NCBI GenBank assembly: GCA_903826575.1
Contig: CAIKEU010000024.1
Coordinates: forward strand, 1 to 58,747
Length of the DNA stretch: 58,747 bases
From: an uncultured bacterium
Lineage (GTDB): Bacteria; Actinomycetota; Actinomycetes; S36-B12; CAIYMF01
Direction: 5' to 3'
Positions within the stretch are counted from its first letter, which is position 1. Every line of letters starts with the position of its first letter. Below the pieces are notes generated by a model. The model had not been told where the DNA came from, did no database searches, and saw nothing but the letters and a program-made list of their open reading frames with translations. Made by a program: the position numbers and the translations under genes. This document shows, in pieces, positions 1 through 8,144 of this stretch.

Positions 1-2762
1 AGGTCTTCGCGTACAACGGCAACGGCGCGACTGCCGTTAGGTAGAACGATCGTCAGGCGTGAGCCTGGCGTCGACAGGTTCTTCGGCACTTGGGCTAATG
101 CGACCGAACGGCGCAAGGTTGGCGACATCCGGCTCGAGGTAACCCGGCCAACGATCTCGTTGTTACCGCGAACGATCTGACTTGCCTCTGGTGGAACCAG
201 AGCCGGGTCGACCGTCTCGATCGCGACGAGGTGAGGATAGTCACCATCACGGGCTTCCTGCCATGCAAGTTCCTGCTTACCAGCGAAGTCCTCCTTCGCC
301 TGCTTGATCAGCGGACCAAGACCCGCAGAGTGGGCCTGGGTAAGACCGTCAGTGTCCTGTCCGACGATCAAGTGACCCTTTTCAAGGCGCAGGATGCGCT
401 GGGCTTCGATGCCGAATGCAGAGATGCCGAGATCTTGTCCGTTGTCGATCAACGTTTCCCAGACGTGCAGGGCGTACGACGCGGGAACATGGATTTCGTA
501 GGAAAGCTCGCCGGTAAAGCCGATACGCCAGACGACGCAGTTGTCGACGCCGGTAACGACACCTTCGCGCACCTTCATGTATGGGAACGCCTCGGGATCA
601 AGGTCGATGTCTGTGATGCGCGACAAAAGCTCACGTGAGTTTGGACCCGCAATGTTGATACTGGCCATTCCCGTCGTGATCGGGGTGATGAGGACCTGCC
701 AGTCGGGATGAACCGTCTGCAGCCACATCTCCATCCACTCCCAGACGGTGGCTGCTCCAGATGACGTCACCGTCATGAGGTAGCGATCTTCGCCCAGGCG
801 AGCGGTGACACCATCGTCAAGAACGACGCCGTCCTCGGCACACATGACTCCGTAGCGCACGGAGCCGATCTGCAGGTTGTCCCACTGATTCGTGTAGACG
901 AGATTGAGCAGCTTCACTGCGTCAGGGCCCTGAATATCGAACTTGCCCAGTGGTGTGACGTCGATGATGCCGACGTTGGTACGCACGTTGAGGGCTTCGG
1001 CCTGCGGATCGCCATAGTGCTCAGGGCGAATCCACTGACCAGCGATCAGTGGCTCAACACCGTGCGCTTCATGCCAACCCTGAAGAGGTGACACGCGCGT
1101 CGGCTCGAATGAGCGACCAGCAAGAGCACCGAGGCTGATCGGTGCGTAAGGCGGACGCCATACCGTCGTTCCCGTCGACTGGAAGTCGCGGTTCGTGGCC
1201 TCAGCTAGGACGGCCATCGTGTTGATCATCTCGTACTTACCCTGGGCGGGGCCCATGGCCGAGGTGGTGAAGCGCTTGGCGAGCTCAGAAGAGTCGTAGC
1301 CCTCCTTGGCTGCAGAAACGACGTCCTTGTTCTTGACATCCTCGGAGAAGTCGACGAAGCCAACGGTGCTGCTCTGGAACAGTGCCGGGTGCGGGTCGCG
1401 ACCGAGATCTGGGATCTCGACCGGTGCTGCACCAGCCGCGCGACGTGCGGCCTCTGCACCAACGGCACGACCATGCTCGATCAGTTGCTCGGTGGTGCCA
1501 TCGCCGACGATTCCACCAGTTGCCATGACGGTGTCGGGTAGGTCGTCGGCTGGGCTGAATCGTGCAGCAGTGGGATCCCAGACCGGACGATCGCCAGCCA
1601 TGTTCAGCAGGCTCGTGGGTGTCGTCCAACCAGTCGCAGTCACGAGGAGATCGGCCTGCACTTTGGAACCGTTACCGAGTTCAACTCCGGCCACGTGTCC
1701 GCGACCGAGTGCGCGACGAATCGTCTCACCCTTACGGGCGTCGACGACGTGAGCGATCGTCACACCTGACTGCGTCAGGCGCTCGATCGCAGCGTCACCC
1801 GATGAGTTGGCGGTGAACACAACTGCAGAGGTTCCCGGCTTGACGGCATGTAGACCCGTCAAGCGAAGGGCTGCAGTTGAAAGCATGACGCCCGGAAGGT
1901 CGTTGCCCTCGAAGACGAATGGTCGCTCGATCAAACCAGCGGCAACAACGAGCGTTCCGACGCGCGCCTTGATCATGCGCTCCTTCGACCACACACCGCT
2001 GCGCTGGATAACGCCGACCCAGTTGTCGTCGTAACGACCTGAGACGACGGAGTCGGTAAGGACCTCGACGTTCTCAAGTGCGGCAACCTCTGCACGAAGG
2101 GTGGCCAAGTGGGCAAGTTCGGCGGGGCCGCCAAAACGCAGGTGGCCGCCGATCGCGTACTCTTCCTCAACCAACATTACAGATGCACCGGCGCGGCCAG
2201 CTTCGATCGCGGCGGCGATACCGGCGGGGCCGGCACCGACGACGAGAACGTCTGGGTGCGCGTAGCGCTTATCGAAAATCTCGTGCGGAGTACCGATTGC
2301 TGGTGGCTTACCACCAGGGGCGAAGGTTGACAGCACCTTCTGGTAGGCCGGCCACAGCGGCTGGGGCTTAATGAAGGTCTTGTAGTAGAAGCCTGGGCCA
2401 AGGAATCGCCCGACCGCCTGATTAGCGCTGCGAACGTCATACTTTAGCGACGGCCATGCATTCTGGGCCTGAACTACATCGCCATCTTTGACGAGGCGAT
2501 GTGCGCCGCGAACGTTCGGCTCATTGCCAACCTGGAACGAACAGTTGGGATCAAAGAACGTCGCCGTCATGACACCGCGTGGGCGGTGGTACTTGAACGA
2601 ACGCGACATGAGTTGCTCGCCGTTAGCCATGAGGGCCGACACGATCGTGTCGCCGGCGAAGCCAGACACCGCTGTGCCGTTCCACGTGAAGTTGACCTTC
2701 GTGGACCGGTCGATGACCTCACCTGGTTGTGGCGATAGACGCCAGTTACCTGCCGCGCTCAT
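1..2762 (-). CDS. mgdC: N-methylglutamate dehydrogenase / heterotetrameric sarcosine oxidase alpha subunit, partial (C-terminus beyond window)
   Basis: The large FAD/NAD-binding subunit of a SoxBDAG-type enzyme that oxidises an N-methyl amino acid. About 920 residues are visible; the last few dozen lie left of base 1. Residues 20-105 form the N-terminal ferredoxin-like domain with the family motif KYHRPRG (57-63). A Rossmann dinucleotide motif (DVLVVGAGPAGIAAA) starts near residue 171. A GcvT-like aminomethyltransferase region carrying NIAGPNSRELLSRI is read around bases 610-660. The ATG overlaps the soxD stop by 4 bp (ATGA). Because mgsABC and gmaS lie just upstream, N-methylglutamate is the more likely substrate than sarcosine; that is inference from context. 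A gamma subunit (soxG/mgdD) would be expected beyond the window edge. Confidence 0.9.
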   Translation of the reverse strand, partial: MSAAGNWRLSPQPGEVIDRSTKVNFTWNGTAVSGFAGDTIVSALMANGEQLMSRSFKYHRPRGVMTATFFDPNCSFQVGNEPNVRGAHRLVKDGDVVQAQNAWPSLKYDVRSANQAVGRFLGPGFYYKTFIKPQPLWPAYQKVLSTFAPGGKPPAIGTPHEIFDKRYAHPDVLVVGAGPAGIAAAIEAGRAGASVMLVEEEYAIGGHLRFGGPAELAHLATLRAEVAALENVEVLTDSVVSGRYDDNWVGVIQRSGVWSKERMIKARVGTLVVAAGLIERPFVFEGNDLPGVMLSTAALRLTGLHAVKPGTSAVVFTANSSGDAAIERLTQSGVTIAHVVDARKGETIRRALGRGHVAGVELGNGSKVQADLLVTATGWTTPTSLLNMAGDRPVWDPTAARFSPADDLPDTVMATGGIVGDGTTEQLIEHGRAVGAEAARRAAGAAPVEIPDLGRDPHPALFQSSTVGFVDFSEDVKNKDVVSAAKEGYDSSELAKRFTTSAMGPAQGKYEMINTMAVLAEATNRDFQSTGTTVWRPPYAPISLGALAGRSFEPTRVSPLQGWHEAHGVEPLIAGQWIRPEHYGDPQAEALNVRTNVGIIDVTPLGKFDIQGPDAVKLLNLVYTNQWDNLQIGSVRYGVMCAEDGVVLDDGVTARLGEDRYLMTVTSSGAATVWEWMEMWLQTVHPDWQVLITPITTGMASINIAGPNSRELLSRITDIDLDPEAFPYMKVREGVVTGVDNCVVWRIGFTGELSYEIHVPASYALHVWETLIDNGQDLGISAFGIEAQRILRLEKGHLIVGQDTDGLTQAHSAGLGPLIKQAKEDFAGKQELAWQEARDGDYPHLVAIETVDPALVPPEASQIVRGNNEIVGRVTSSRMSPTLRRSVALAQVPKNLSTPGSRLTIVLPNGSRAVAVVRED

Positions 2763-3043
2763 GCGCCACTCTCCTCGGTGTGTGCTGGGCCCTGACCAAA
2801 TGGTGCGATCCAGCGGAATTCATTGGTGACGGTGTTGCGCTCAGCAGAAAAGAACTTGCGGCAACCCGAACCATGGAACCAGGTCTCGCGCGTCCAGCCC
2901 ATCGGGTTGTCGTGGACATAGAGGTAGTAGCGCCACTCGGCGGGATCCGTCGTCGCTACTGGGCGCTTGTGACCAGCTTCGCCCGCATGGCGAAACTCGG
3001 TGCTATTACGTGGCCCGCAGTGGGGGCAATCGATGATTATCAA
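2759..3043 (-). CDS. mgdB: N-methylglutamate dehydrogenase / sarcosine oxidase delta subunit
   Basis: A 94-residue zinc-binding small subunit of the heterotetrameric sarcosine oxidase family. The sequence opens MIIIDCPHCGPRN, and Cys6, Cys9, His57 and Cys61 (in FHGSGC) match the spacing of the family's structural zinc site. The WRYYLYVHDNP stretch (37-47) is also typical of SoxD. It starts 12 bp after the soxB stop and its TGA overlaps the ATG of the alpha subunit, so translation is probably coupled. It has no catalytic role of its own in the known family. Confidence 0.93.
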   Translation of the reverse strand: MIIIDCPHCGPRNSTEFRHAGEAGHKRPVATTDPAEWRYYLYVHDNPMGWTRETWFHGSGCRKFFSAERNTVTNEFRWIAPFGQGPAHTEESGA

Positions 3044-3055
3044 CGTGACTCCGAA

Positions 3056-4360
3056 TCAGTGACCGACTGAGGCTGCACCCTTTTCGCCGACGAGACGTCC
3101 GTCGGCGAAGCGGTCCAGCGAGAAGGCGGAGATAAGTTCAGGGGTCTTACCAGTAGCGACAAGTTGCGCCATCGTTTCGCCGGAAACCGGACCGGCCTTG
3201 TAGCCGTACGTTCCCCAGCCGACATCCACGACGAAGCCCTCGACCGGCGTGAAGCCCATGATTGGGGAGTAGTCCGGCGTCATATCGCAAAGGCCGGCCC
3301 ACTGACGGAGCAGTTTGAGCGAGCCGATCGATGGAATGAGTTCAAGGATGTGCGTCGCGAGACCCTCGGTGAACTCAAGTGATCCGCGCATCGAGTACGA
3401 CGGGTACGGATCGACACTGGCACCGAAGACAAGCTCGCCTCGGTCGGTCTGACTGACGTACACGTGCAGCGAACCAGACACGATAACGGCGGGAAGGAAG
3501 ACCTTGACGGGCTCGGTAACTGCAGCCTGAAGTGGATGCGTGATGAGCGGCATTTTGACGCCGACCATGTCGGAGATGGTGCTGGCCCAACCTGCGGTGG
3601 CGCTCACAACCATGTTCGTTGAGATGTGGCCACGGCTGGTGTTAACGCCAGTGACCTTGCCCTCCTTGGTCTCAATACTGAGAACCTCGGTCTGCTGGTG
3701 GATCTCGACACCCATGTGATCCGCACCGCGTGCGTAACCCCAGTTAACGGCGTCGTGACGAATGATGCCGCCGGGTGGGTGGTAGAGCGCGCCGAGGATC
3801 GGGTAGCGAGTGTTCTTCGATACGTCGAGGTAAGGCACGATCTTGCCGACCTCTTCGGCGTCGATGACTGAGGAGTTGATGCCCTGAAGCTTGTTGACCT
3901 CAGCACGCCAGGCCATCGTGCGCATGGACGCATCGTTGTGAGCCAAGGTGAGGTGGCCGCGCTGACTGAACATGACGTTGTAGTTCAGGTCAGCGGCTAG
4001 GCCCTCGTAGAGCTTCACGGAACGGTCATAGAACCGCACACCCTCGGGGGTGAGGTAGTTCGAACGAATGATCGCGGTGTTACGGCCGGAGCCACCGCCA
4101 CCCATGTACGCCTTGTCAAGAACGGCGACATTGGTAATGCCGTGGTTCTTCGCCAAGTAGTAGGCGCACGCCAAGCCGTGCACGCCGGCGCCAATGATGA
4201 CGACGTCGTACGACTTCTTGAGATCGTGCTGGGTGAACGTCCGCGGCCAGTCTTCGTGCGTGACTCCACGCTTGAAGATGTCGAAGGCCGAGTAACGGGC
4301 CGGACGACCGGACGTGGGCTTCTTCGCCGAGGCTGACGAACTACCTAGAGCCATTGCCAT
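3056..4360 (-). CDS. mgdA: N-methylglutamate dehydrogenase / sarcosine oxidase beta subunit
   Basis: A 434-residue DAO-family flavoprotein, the catalytic beta subunit. The FAD-binding Rossmann motif is DVVIIGAGVHGLACA (52-66). His202 in RHDAVNWGYA corresponds to the histidine that carries the covalent FMN in heterotetrameric sarcosine oxidases. The order beta-delta-alpha after the synthase genes matches mgdABC of the N-methylglutamate pathway, where the enzyme releases formaldehyde (or methylene-tetrahydrofolate) from N-methylglutamate. The start overlaps the 3' end of the upstream regulator by 20 bp. A second ATG two codons downstream is an equally possible start. Sarcosine oxidase is the alternative reading. 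Confidence 0.92.
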   Translation of the reverse strand: MAMALGSSSASAKKPTSGRPARYSAFDIFKRGVTHEDWPRTFTQHDLKKSYDVVIIGAGVHGLACAYYLAKNHGITNVAVLDKAYMGGGGSGRNTAIIRSNYLTPEGVRFYDRSVKLYEGLAADLNYNVMFSQRGHLTLAHNDASMRTMAWRAEVNKLQGINSSVIDAEEVGKIVPYLDVSKNTRYPILGALYHPPGGIIRHDAVNWGYARGADHMGVEIHQQTEVLSIETKEGKVTGVNTSRGHISTNMVVSATAGWASTISDMVGVKMPLITHPLQAAVTEPVKVFLPAVIVSGSLHVYVSQTDRGELVFGASVDPYPSYSMRGSLEFTEGLATHILELIPSIGSLKLLRQWAGLCDMTPDYSPIMGFTPVEGFVVDVGWGTYGYKAGPVSGETMAQLVATGKTPELISAFSLDRFADGRLVGEKGAASVGH

Positions 4361-4970
4361 ATGCCTTCACTGAGAGGAACTGAACGGGCATGGTGATCAA
4401 CGTGCGAGGGCCGTGCGGGGCTTCACCGTCAAATTGCAACGAGTCGCCAGGTTCGAGCAGATAGGTGGAGCCACCGACTCCGTACTGCATCTCTCCACTA
4501 ATCATGAACAAAAATTCAGTTCCCGCATGTTGGTAAAGCGGGAAGACCTCGGTTCGCTCGAGGAGAGTGACCAGCATCGGCTCCATAATGTGATGAGGAC
4601 CACGTGTAGCGCCGAGGAGTTGGTAGAGATGACCGGCTTCGCTTCGCGGACTGAGTTCTAGTCCGCGACCAGCTTTCACCAGCAAAACATCGGTCTCTTC
4701 GTCCAGCCCGCGGAAGAACGCGGTCAATGGAGCATCGAGCGCATTAGCGAGACGGACAAGTGTGGAAAGGCTTGGGGTGGTCTGTCCATTTTCGATCTTG
4801 GACAGCATCCCCTTGCTCATCTGCGTCTCGTCGGCGAGCTTGGCTAGTGACCAACCGCGACGGGTCCGCAGCTCACGCAACTGAGTCGCCAAGACGCGCT
4901 CGACCGCCTTCTCCAATGAAGGCTGGCCGGGCACCTCCGGCGACTCAGTTGTGCGAGCAAGAGCAGTCAT
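4341..4970 (-). CDS. XRE-family transcriptional regulator with C-terminal cupin domain
   Basis: A 209-residue regulator. An XRE helix-turn-helix spans about residues 28-82 (LRELRTRRGWSLAKLADETQ, then KIENGQTTPSLSTL), followed by a cupin_2 domain from about 135 to the end. The start at 4970 is preferred because it lies 10 bp after the mgsC stop; a longer frame to 5114 would run into mgsC. It sits inside the operon between the synthase (mgsABC) and dehydrogenase (mgdAB) genes and overlaps mgdA, so it probably senses a pathway metabolite through the cupin and controls this locus. The 44-bp palindrome at 7997-8040 is a candidate target. Its ligand and sign of action cannot be read from sequence. 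Confidence 0.9.
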   Translation of the reverse strand: MTALARTTESPEVPGQPSLEKAVERVLATQLRELRTRRGWSLAKLADETQMSKGMLSKIENGQTTPSLSTLVRLANALDAPLTAFFRGLDEETDVLLVKAGRGLELSPRSEAGHLYQLLGATRGPHHIMEPMLVTLLERTEVFPLYQHAGTEFLFMISGEMQYGVGGSTYLLEPGDSLQFDGEAPHGPRTLITMPVQFLSVKAYGNGSR

Positions 4971-4980
4971 AGCAGTGGGT

Positions 4981-6330
4981 TCACAGCCCCGTTCCGGGGA
5001 TCCACGTCGTACCTGCCAGCGGAACCTTCGCCATGGCGGCGGCTTCGATGGTGAGTGCGACGAGGTCCTCGGGCTCGAGGTGATGAACGTCGTTCTTGCC
5101 ACAGGCGCGGGCAAGAGTGGTGAGCTCCATCGTGAGGGCCTTGAGGTAGTTCGTCATGCGACGTGCTGCCTCATCCGGGTCCAGACGATCCATGAGCTCT
5201 GGTGTCTGCGTCGTGATACCGACGGGGCAAGCGCCCGTCTGGCATTCGTGGCAGTAACCAGGTGCCGTACCGAGTGCGTGGTAATCGGCGGTGACGTTAA
5301 CCTTGACGCCATCCTTCTCGTAGAACGGTGAGTTACATCCGAGTGCGATCAGCGAGGCGACACCGATTGATACTGCGTCGGCTCCGAGGGCAATTGCCTT
5401 GGCGATGTCTGCACCGGTACGGATACCGCCGGAGACGATCAGCTGCACCTTGCCCACCATGCCTACGTCGCGAATCGCTTCTGCTGCAAGGCGAACCGCT
5501 GGCAGGGTTGGGATGCCGGTGTGCTCGATGAACACATCCTGAGTAGCACCGGTACCGCCCTGCATACCGTCTACGACGACAACATCTGCGCCGGCAGCGA
5601 TGGCAAGCTTCACGTCGTTGTAGGTACGCGTTGCACCACACTTGACGTAGATCGGGGTTTCCCAGTTGGTGGCTTCGCGAAGCTCAGCGATCTTGATCGT
5701 GAGATCGTCGGGACCGGTCCAGTCTGGGTGACGTGATGCGGAGCGCTGATCGACACCCGCGGGGAGCGTACGCATGCTCGCAACGCGCTCGCTGACCTTC
5801 TGGCCCAGAAGCATTCCGCCGCCACCGGGCTTTGCGCCCTGACCGACGACGACCTCGATCGCATCCGCGGCGCGGACGTGCTCGGGACGGAAGCCGTAGC
5901 GGGATGGGAGGCACTGGTACACGAGGTACTTAGACGCGCGACGCTCTTCTTCGGTCATTCCACCGTCACCGGTGGTCGTTGAGGTGCCGACATTCGTGGC
6001 AGCCCGGCCGAGTGCATCCTTGGCATGTGCTGAGAGCGAGCCGAAGCTCATACCCGCGATAGTGATCGGGATGTCGAGCTCTAGCGGCTTTGATGCGAAT
6101 CGCGTGCCGAGAACCGTCTTGGTTTCACAGCGCTCGCGGTAACCCTCAAGTGGGTAGCGCGAGACGGAGGCGGTGATGAAGCTGAGGTCATCGAAATTGG
6201 GAACCTTGCGCTTTGCACCCCAACCGCGAATTTCGTAACGCCCCGTGCTGGCCATGGTTTGAACCATGGAAATCATGTCTTGAGGGAACGTGGCGCTCTC
6301 TCGCAACGCGGGATTGTCCTGGTGAGTCAT
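4981..6330 (-). CDS. mgsC: FMN-binding glutamate synthase-like protein, N-methylglutamate synthase subunit C
   Basis: A 449-residue protein equivalent to the FMN/Fe-S catalytic domain of glutamate synthase. Characteristic stretches are the GMSFGSLSAHAKDALGRAA region, PGGGGMLLGQKVS, and a run near bases 5400-5600 reading VVVDGMQGGTGATQ and SGGIRTGADIAKAIALGADA. A cysteine cluster (YCHECQTGACPVGITTQ) near bases 5220-5270 is in the position of the glutamate synthase Fe-S ligands. In the N-methylglutamate pathway this subunit makes N-methylglutamate from methylamine equivalents. Its ATG overlaps the mgsB stop by one base (TGATG). GlxD of rhizobia is the closest alternative label. Confidence 0.9.
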   Translation of the reverse strand: MTHQDNPALRESATFPQDMISMVQTMASTGRYEIRGWGAKRKVPNFDDLSFITASVSRYPLEGYRERCETKTVLGTRFASKPLELDIPITIAGMSFGSLSAHAKDALGRAATNVGTSTTTGDGGMTEEERRASKYLVYQCLPSRYGFRPEHVRAADAIEVVVGQGAKPGGGGMLLGQKVSERVASMRTLPAGVDQRSASRHPDWTGPDDLTIKIAELREATNWETPIYVKCGATRTYNDVKLAIAAGADVVVVDGMQGGTGATQDVFIEHTGIPTLPAVRLAAEAIRDVGMVGKVQLIVSGGIRTGADIAKAIALGADAVSIGVASLIALGCNSPFYEKDGVKVNVTADYHALGTAPGYCHECQTGACPVGITTQTPELMDRLDPDEAARRMTNYLKALTMELTTLARACGKNDVHHLEPEDLVALTIEAAAMAKVPLAGTTWIPGTGL

Positions 6331-7025
6331 CAGTACCTCTGGTTCTTAAGGGCGTCGAAGTTGTACAGCTGCTTGGCCGAGGCCACCTTGGTGACGTTTT
6401 CCGGGTTGATGTGATCAAAGCCGGACTTTTCAACGAGGTCGCGAATCTTGGCCACGTCAGCCTCGGTGAGGTCTTCCGTGCGAGCATCTGCGCCAAGTGA
6501 GCGAACCTTGCCGCCGACGTAGACGACTGCTTCGTAGAGCGAGTCGCCGAGCGATTCGCCCGCGTTACCGCCGATGAGCAGCGTGCCGGCCTGAGCCATG
6601 AACGCACTCATGTGGCCGCAATCCCCAGCAACCGCAAGCGTGCCACCCTTGAAGGAGATGGCCGCACGCGACGATACGTCGCCGCTGACGATGATCAGAC
6701 CACCATGTGCTGTCGCACCGGCGGCACTTGATGAGTTGCCGTTCACGCGGATCGTGCCACTCATCAGGTTTTCACCAAGGCCTGGGCCCGGGCTGCCGTT
6801 GACGGTGATATCCGGACCGTCGCAGAGTCCACCGAGGTAGTAACCGGTGCTGCCTTCCACGGTGATGTGGATCTTGTTCGTCAGACCAACGGCGAGGTTG
6901 TGCGCGCCGCGGATCTGCGTGAGTGTGGCCGAAGATCCGTCTGGGAGGGCACGAAGTGCGCGATTGACCTCGGTTACGCCCATTTCATGAACGTCGAGGG
7001 TGATTGATTCTGTCGTTGCAGTCAT
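6330..7025 (-). CDS. mgsB: GXGXG domain protein, N-methylglutamate synthase subunit B
   Basis: A 231-residue protein corresponding to the C-terminal GXGXG beta-helix domain of glutamate synthase alpha subunit. The repeated glycine pattern is clear (GSTGYYLGGLCDGPDITVNG, then SAAGATAHGGLIIVSGDVSS). In the synthase complex this domain is structural and links the amidotransferase to the FMN domain. Start at 7025 (MTATTES) is preferred; an upstream in-frame ATG at 7106 lies inside mgsA. It begins 4 bases after the mgsA stop and is coupled to mgsC by a one-base overlap. Confidence 0.9.
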   Translation of the reverse strand: MTATTESITLDVHEMGVTEVNRALRALPDGSSATLTQIRGAHNLAVGLTNKIHITVEGSTGYYLGGLCDGPDITVNGSPGPGLGENLMSGTIRVNGNSSSAAGATAHGGLIIVSGDVSSRAAISFKGGTLAVAGDCGHMSAFMAQAGTLLIGGNAGESLGDSLYEAVVYVGGKVRSLGADARTEDLTEADVAKIRDLVEKSGFDHINPENVTKVASAKQLYNFDALKNQRY

Positions 7026-7029
7026 TTCG

Positions 7030-7926
7030 TTACACCGTCCACGTGTGGATTTCTTCGGGCTGTGGTTCGAAAACGCGTGCGTTCTCGATGCCCGGCAGGC
7101 CTGCAAGTGCGTGATATTCGCTCGCTACTGCGACGTACTGGTCGGTCTCGGCAACCACCATCGGCTTACACGCGAACGCGTCGCGTACGACGGAGAATGC
7201 GTTCTGGGTGCTGACGACCAGGGTGAAGAAGCCGTCAAACTCCTTGAGTACGTGGCGCATTGCGTCTTCGAGAGTGTCGCCCTCAGCCATCCGCCAGCCG
7301 ATGTACTGGGCACAAACCTCGGTGTCGTTCTCGGTGATGCAGTTGATGCCAGCGTCAGCTAGCTGGCGGCGGATCGTGGCGTGGTTCGAGAACGACCCGT
7401 TATGCACTAGGGCGAGGTCTGGGCGGGGTGAGAACGGGTGGGCGCCATCGATCGTGACAGCCGACTCGGTCGCCATGCGGGTGTGGCCTAGGGCCATGTA
7501 GCCGGTGACCTTGCTGACGTCGTAGCGATCGCAGATGTCGCCGGGAAGGCCGACGTCCTTGATCAAGCTCATCGCGTGACCTTCGCCGACGACGATGATC
7601 TGCTCGCCACTGGCTGCTAGGGCGGCGTGAACCGCAGCAACGGGCGCTGATGTCGTAAGGAAGGCGACATGGCCGTTGATCTCGATTGAGGCGCTGGCTC
7701 CTGTTGCGGCTTCGACCTCTGACTTGACGGCATCCCAATTCGCGTGGGGGTTGTCCGTACGAAGTGAGTAGCGGGTTGCATCTGCTGCGACGCCGCGGTC
7801 GTAAATGGCTAAACCTGCCGAGTCCGGACCGCGAGCGGTCATTTCCTCCAGCATCGTGCTGAAGTACTGGCCGATTTCGCCCTCAAGGGCTGGATCACGC
7901 ACCAGTATCCCGACGATTCCGCACAT
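7030..7926 (-). CDS. mgsA: class II glutamine amidotransferase, N-methylglutamate synthase subunit A
   Basis: A 298-residue class II (Ntn-type) glutamine amidotransferase. The start is fixed at 7926 because Met is followed directly by Cys (MCGIVGILV), the N-terminal nucleophile exposed after methionine removal; an ATG seven codons upstream would bury it. A GGGAG ribosome site precedes the start by 8 bases. LVHNGSFSNHATIRRQL and ENDTEVCAQYIGWRM match the family fold. It is the first gene of the minus-strand operon mgsABC-regulator-mgdABC. In the pathway the group is thought to act on gamma-glutamylmethylamide as the amide donor, which fits the divergent gmaS. Confidence 0.91.
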   Translation of the reverse strand: MCGIVGILVRDPALEGEIGQYFSTMLEEMTARGPDSAGLAIYDRGVAADATRYSLRTDNPHANWDAVKSEVEAATGASASIEINGHVAFLTTSAPVAAVHAALAASGEQIIVVGEGHAMSLIKDVGLPGDICDRYDVSKVTGYMALGHTRMATESAVTIDGAHPFSPRPDLALVHNGSFSNHATIRRQLADAGINCITENDTEVCAQYIGWRMAEGDTLEDAMRHVLKEFDGFFTLVVSTQNAFSVVRDAFACKPMVVAETDQYVAVASEYHALAGLPGIENARVFEPQPEEIHTWTV

Positions 7927-7996
7927 GGGCGATACTCCCGTCTGCAAAGATCTTGTAGCTGTACCGCCTGAATCCCGTTCCGAGACGTCAGGCGAT

Positions 7997-8040
7997 GGGG
8001 TTGACCAACAGTATGACGTGAACTACTGCTGGTCAACCCC
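7997..8040. promoter_or_regulatory. 44-bp interrupted palindrome between mgsA and gmaS
   Basis: Arms GGGGTTGACCAACAG (7997-8011) and CTGCTGGTCAACCCC (8026-8040) pair at 14 of 15 positions around a 14-base centre. It lies in the divergent intergenic region, 71 bp before mgsA and 105 bp before gmaS. It could be an operator shared by both units or an RNA hairpin in the 5' leader of one of them. No T-run follows either side, so a terminator is less likely. Confidence 0.6.
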
Positions 8041-8144
8041 TTGATTTCTGGCGCCGCTTGCGGTTTCGTAGCGACACCACATGTTCACTTCAGGTGGACG
8101 AGCCGACATAACGCCGGCGGTCGCAAAACAGTAGGGAGTTTTCT

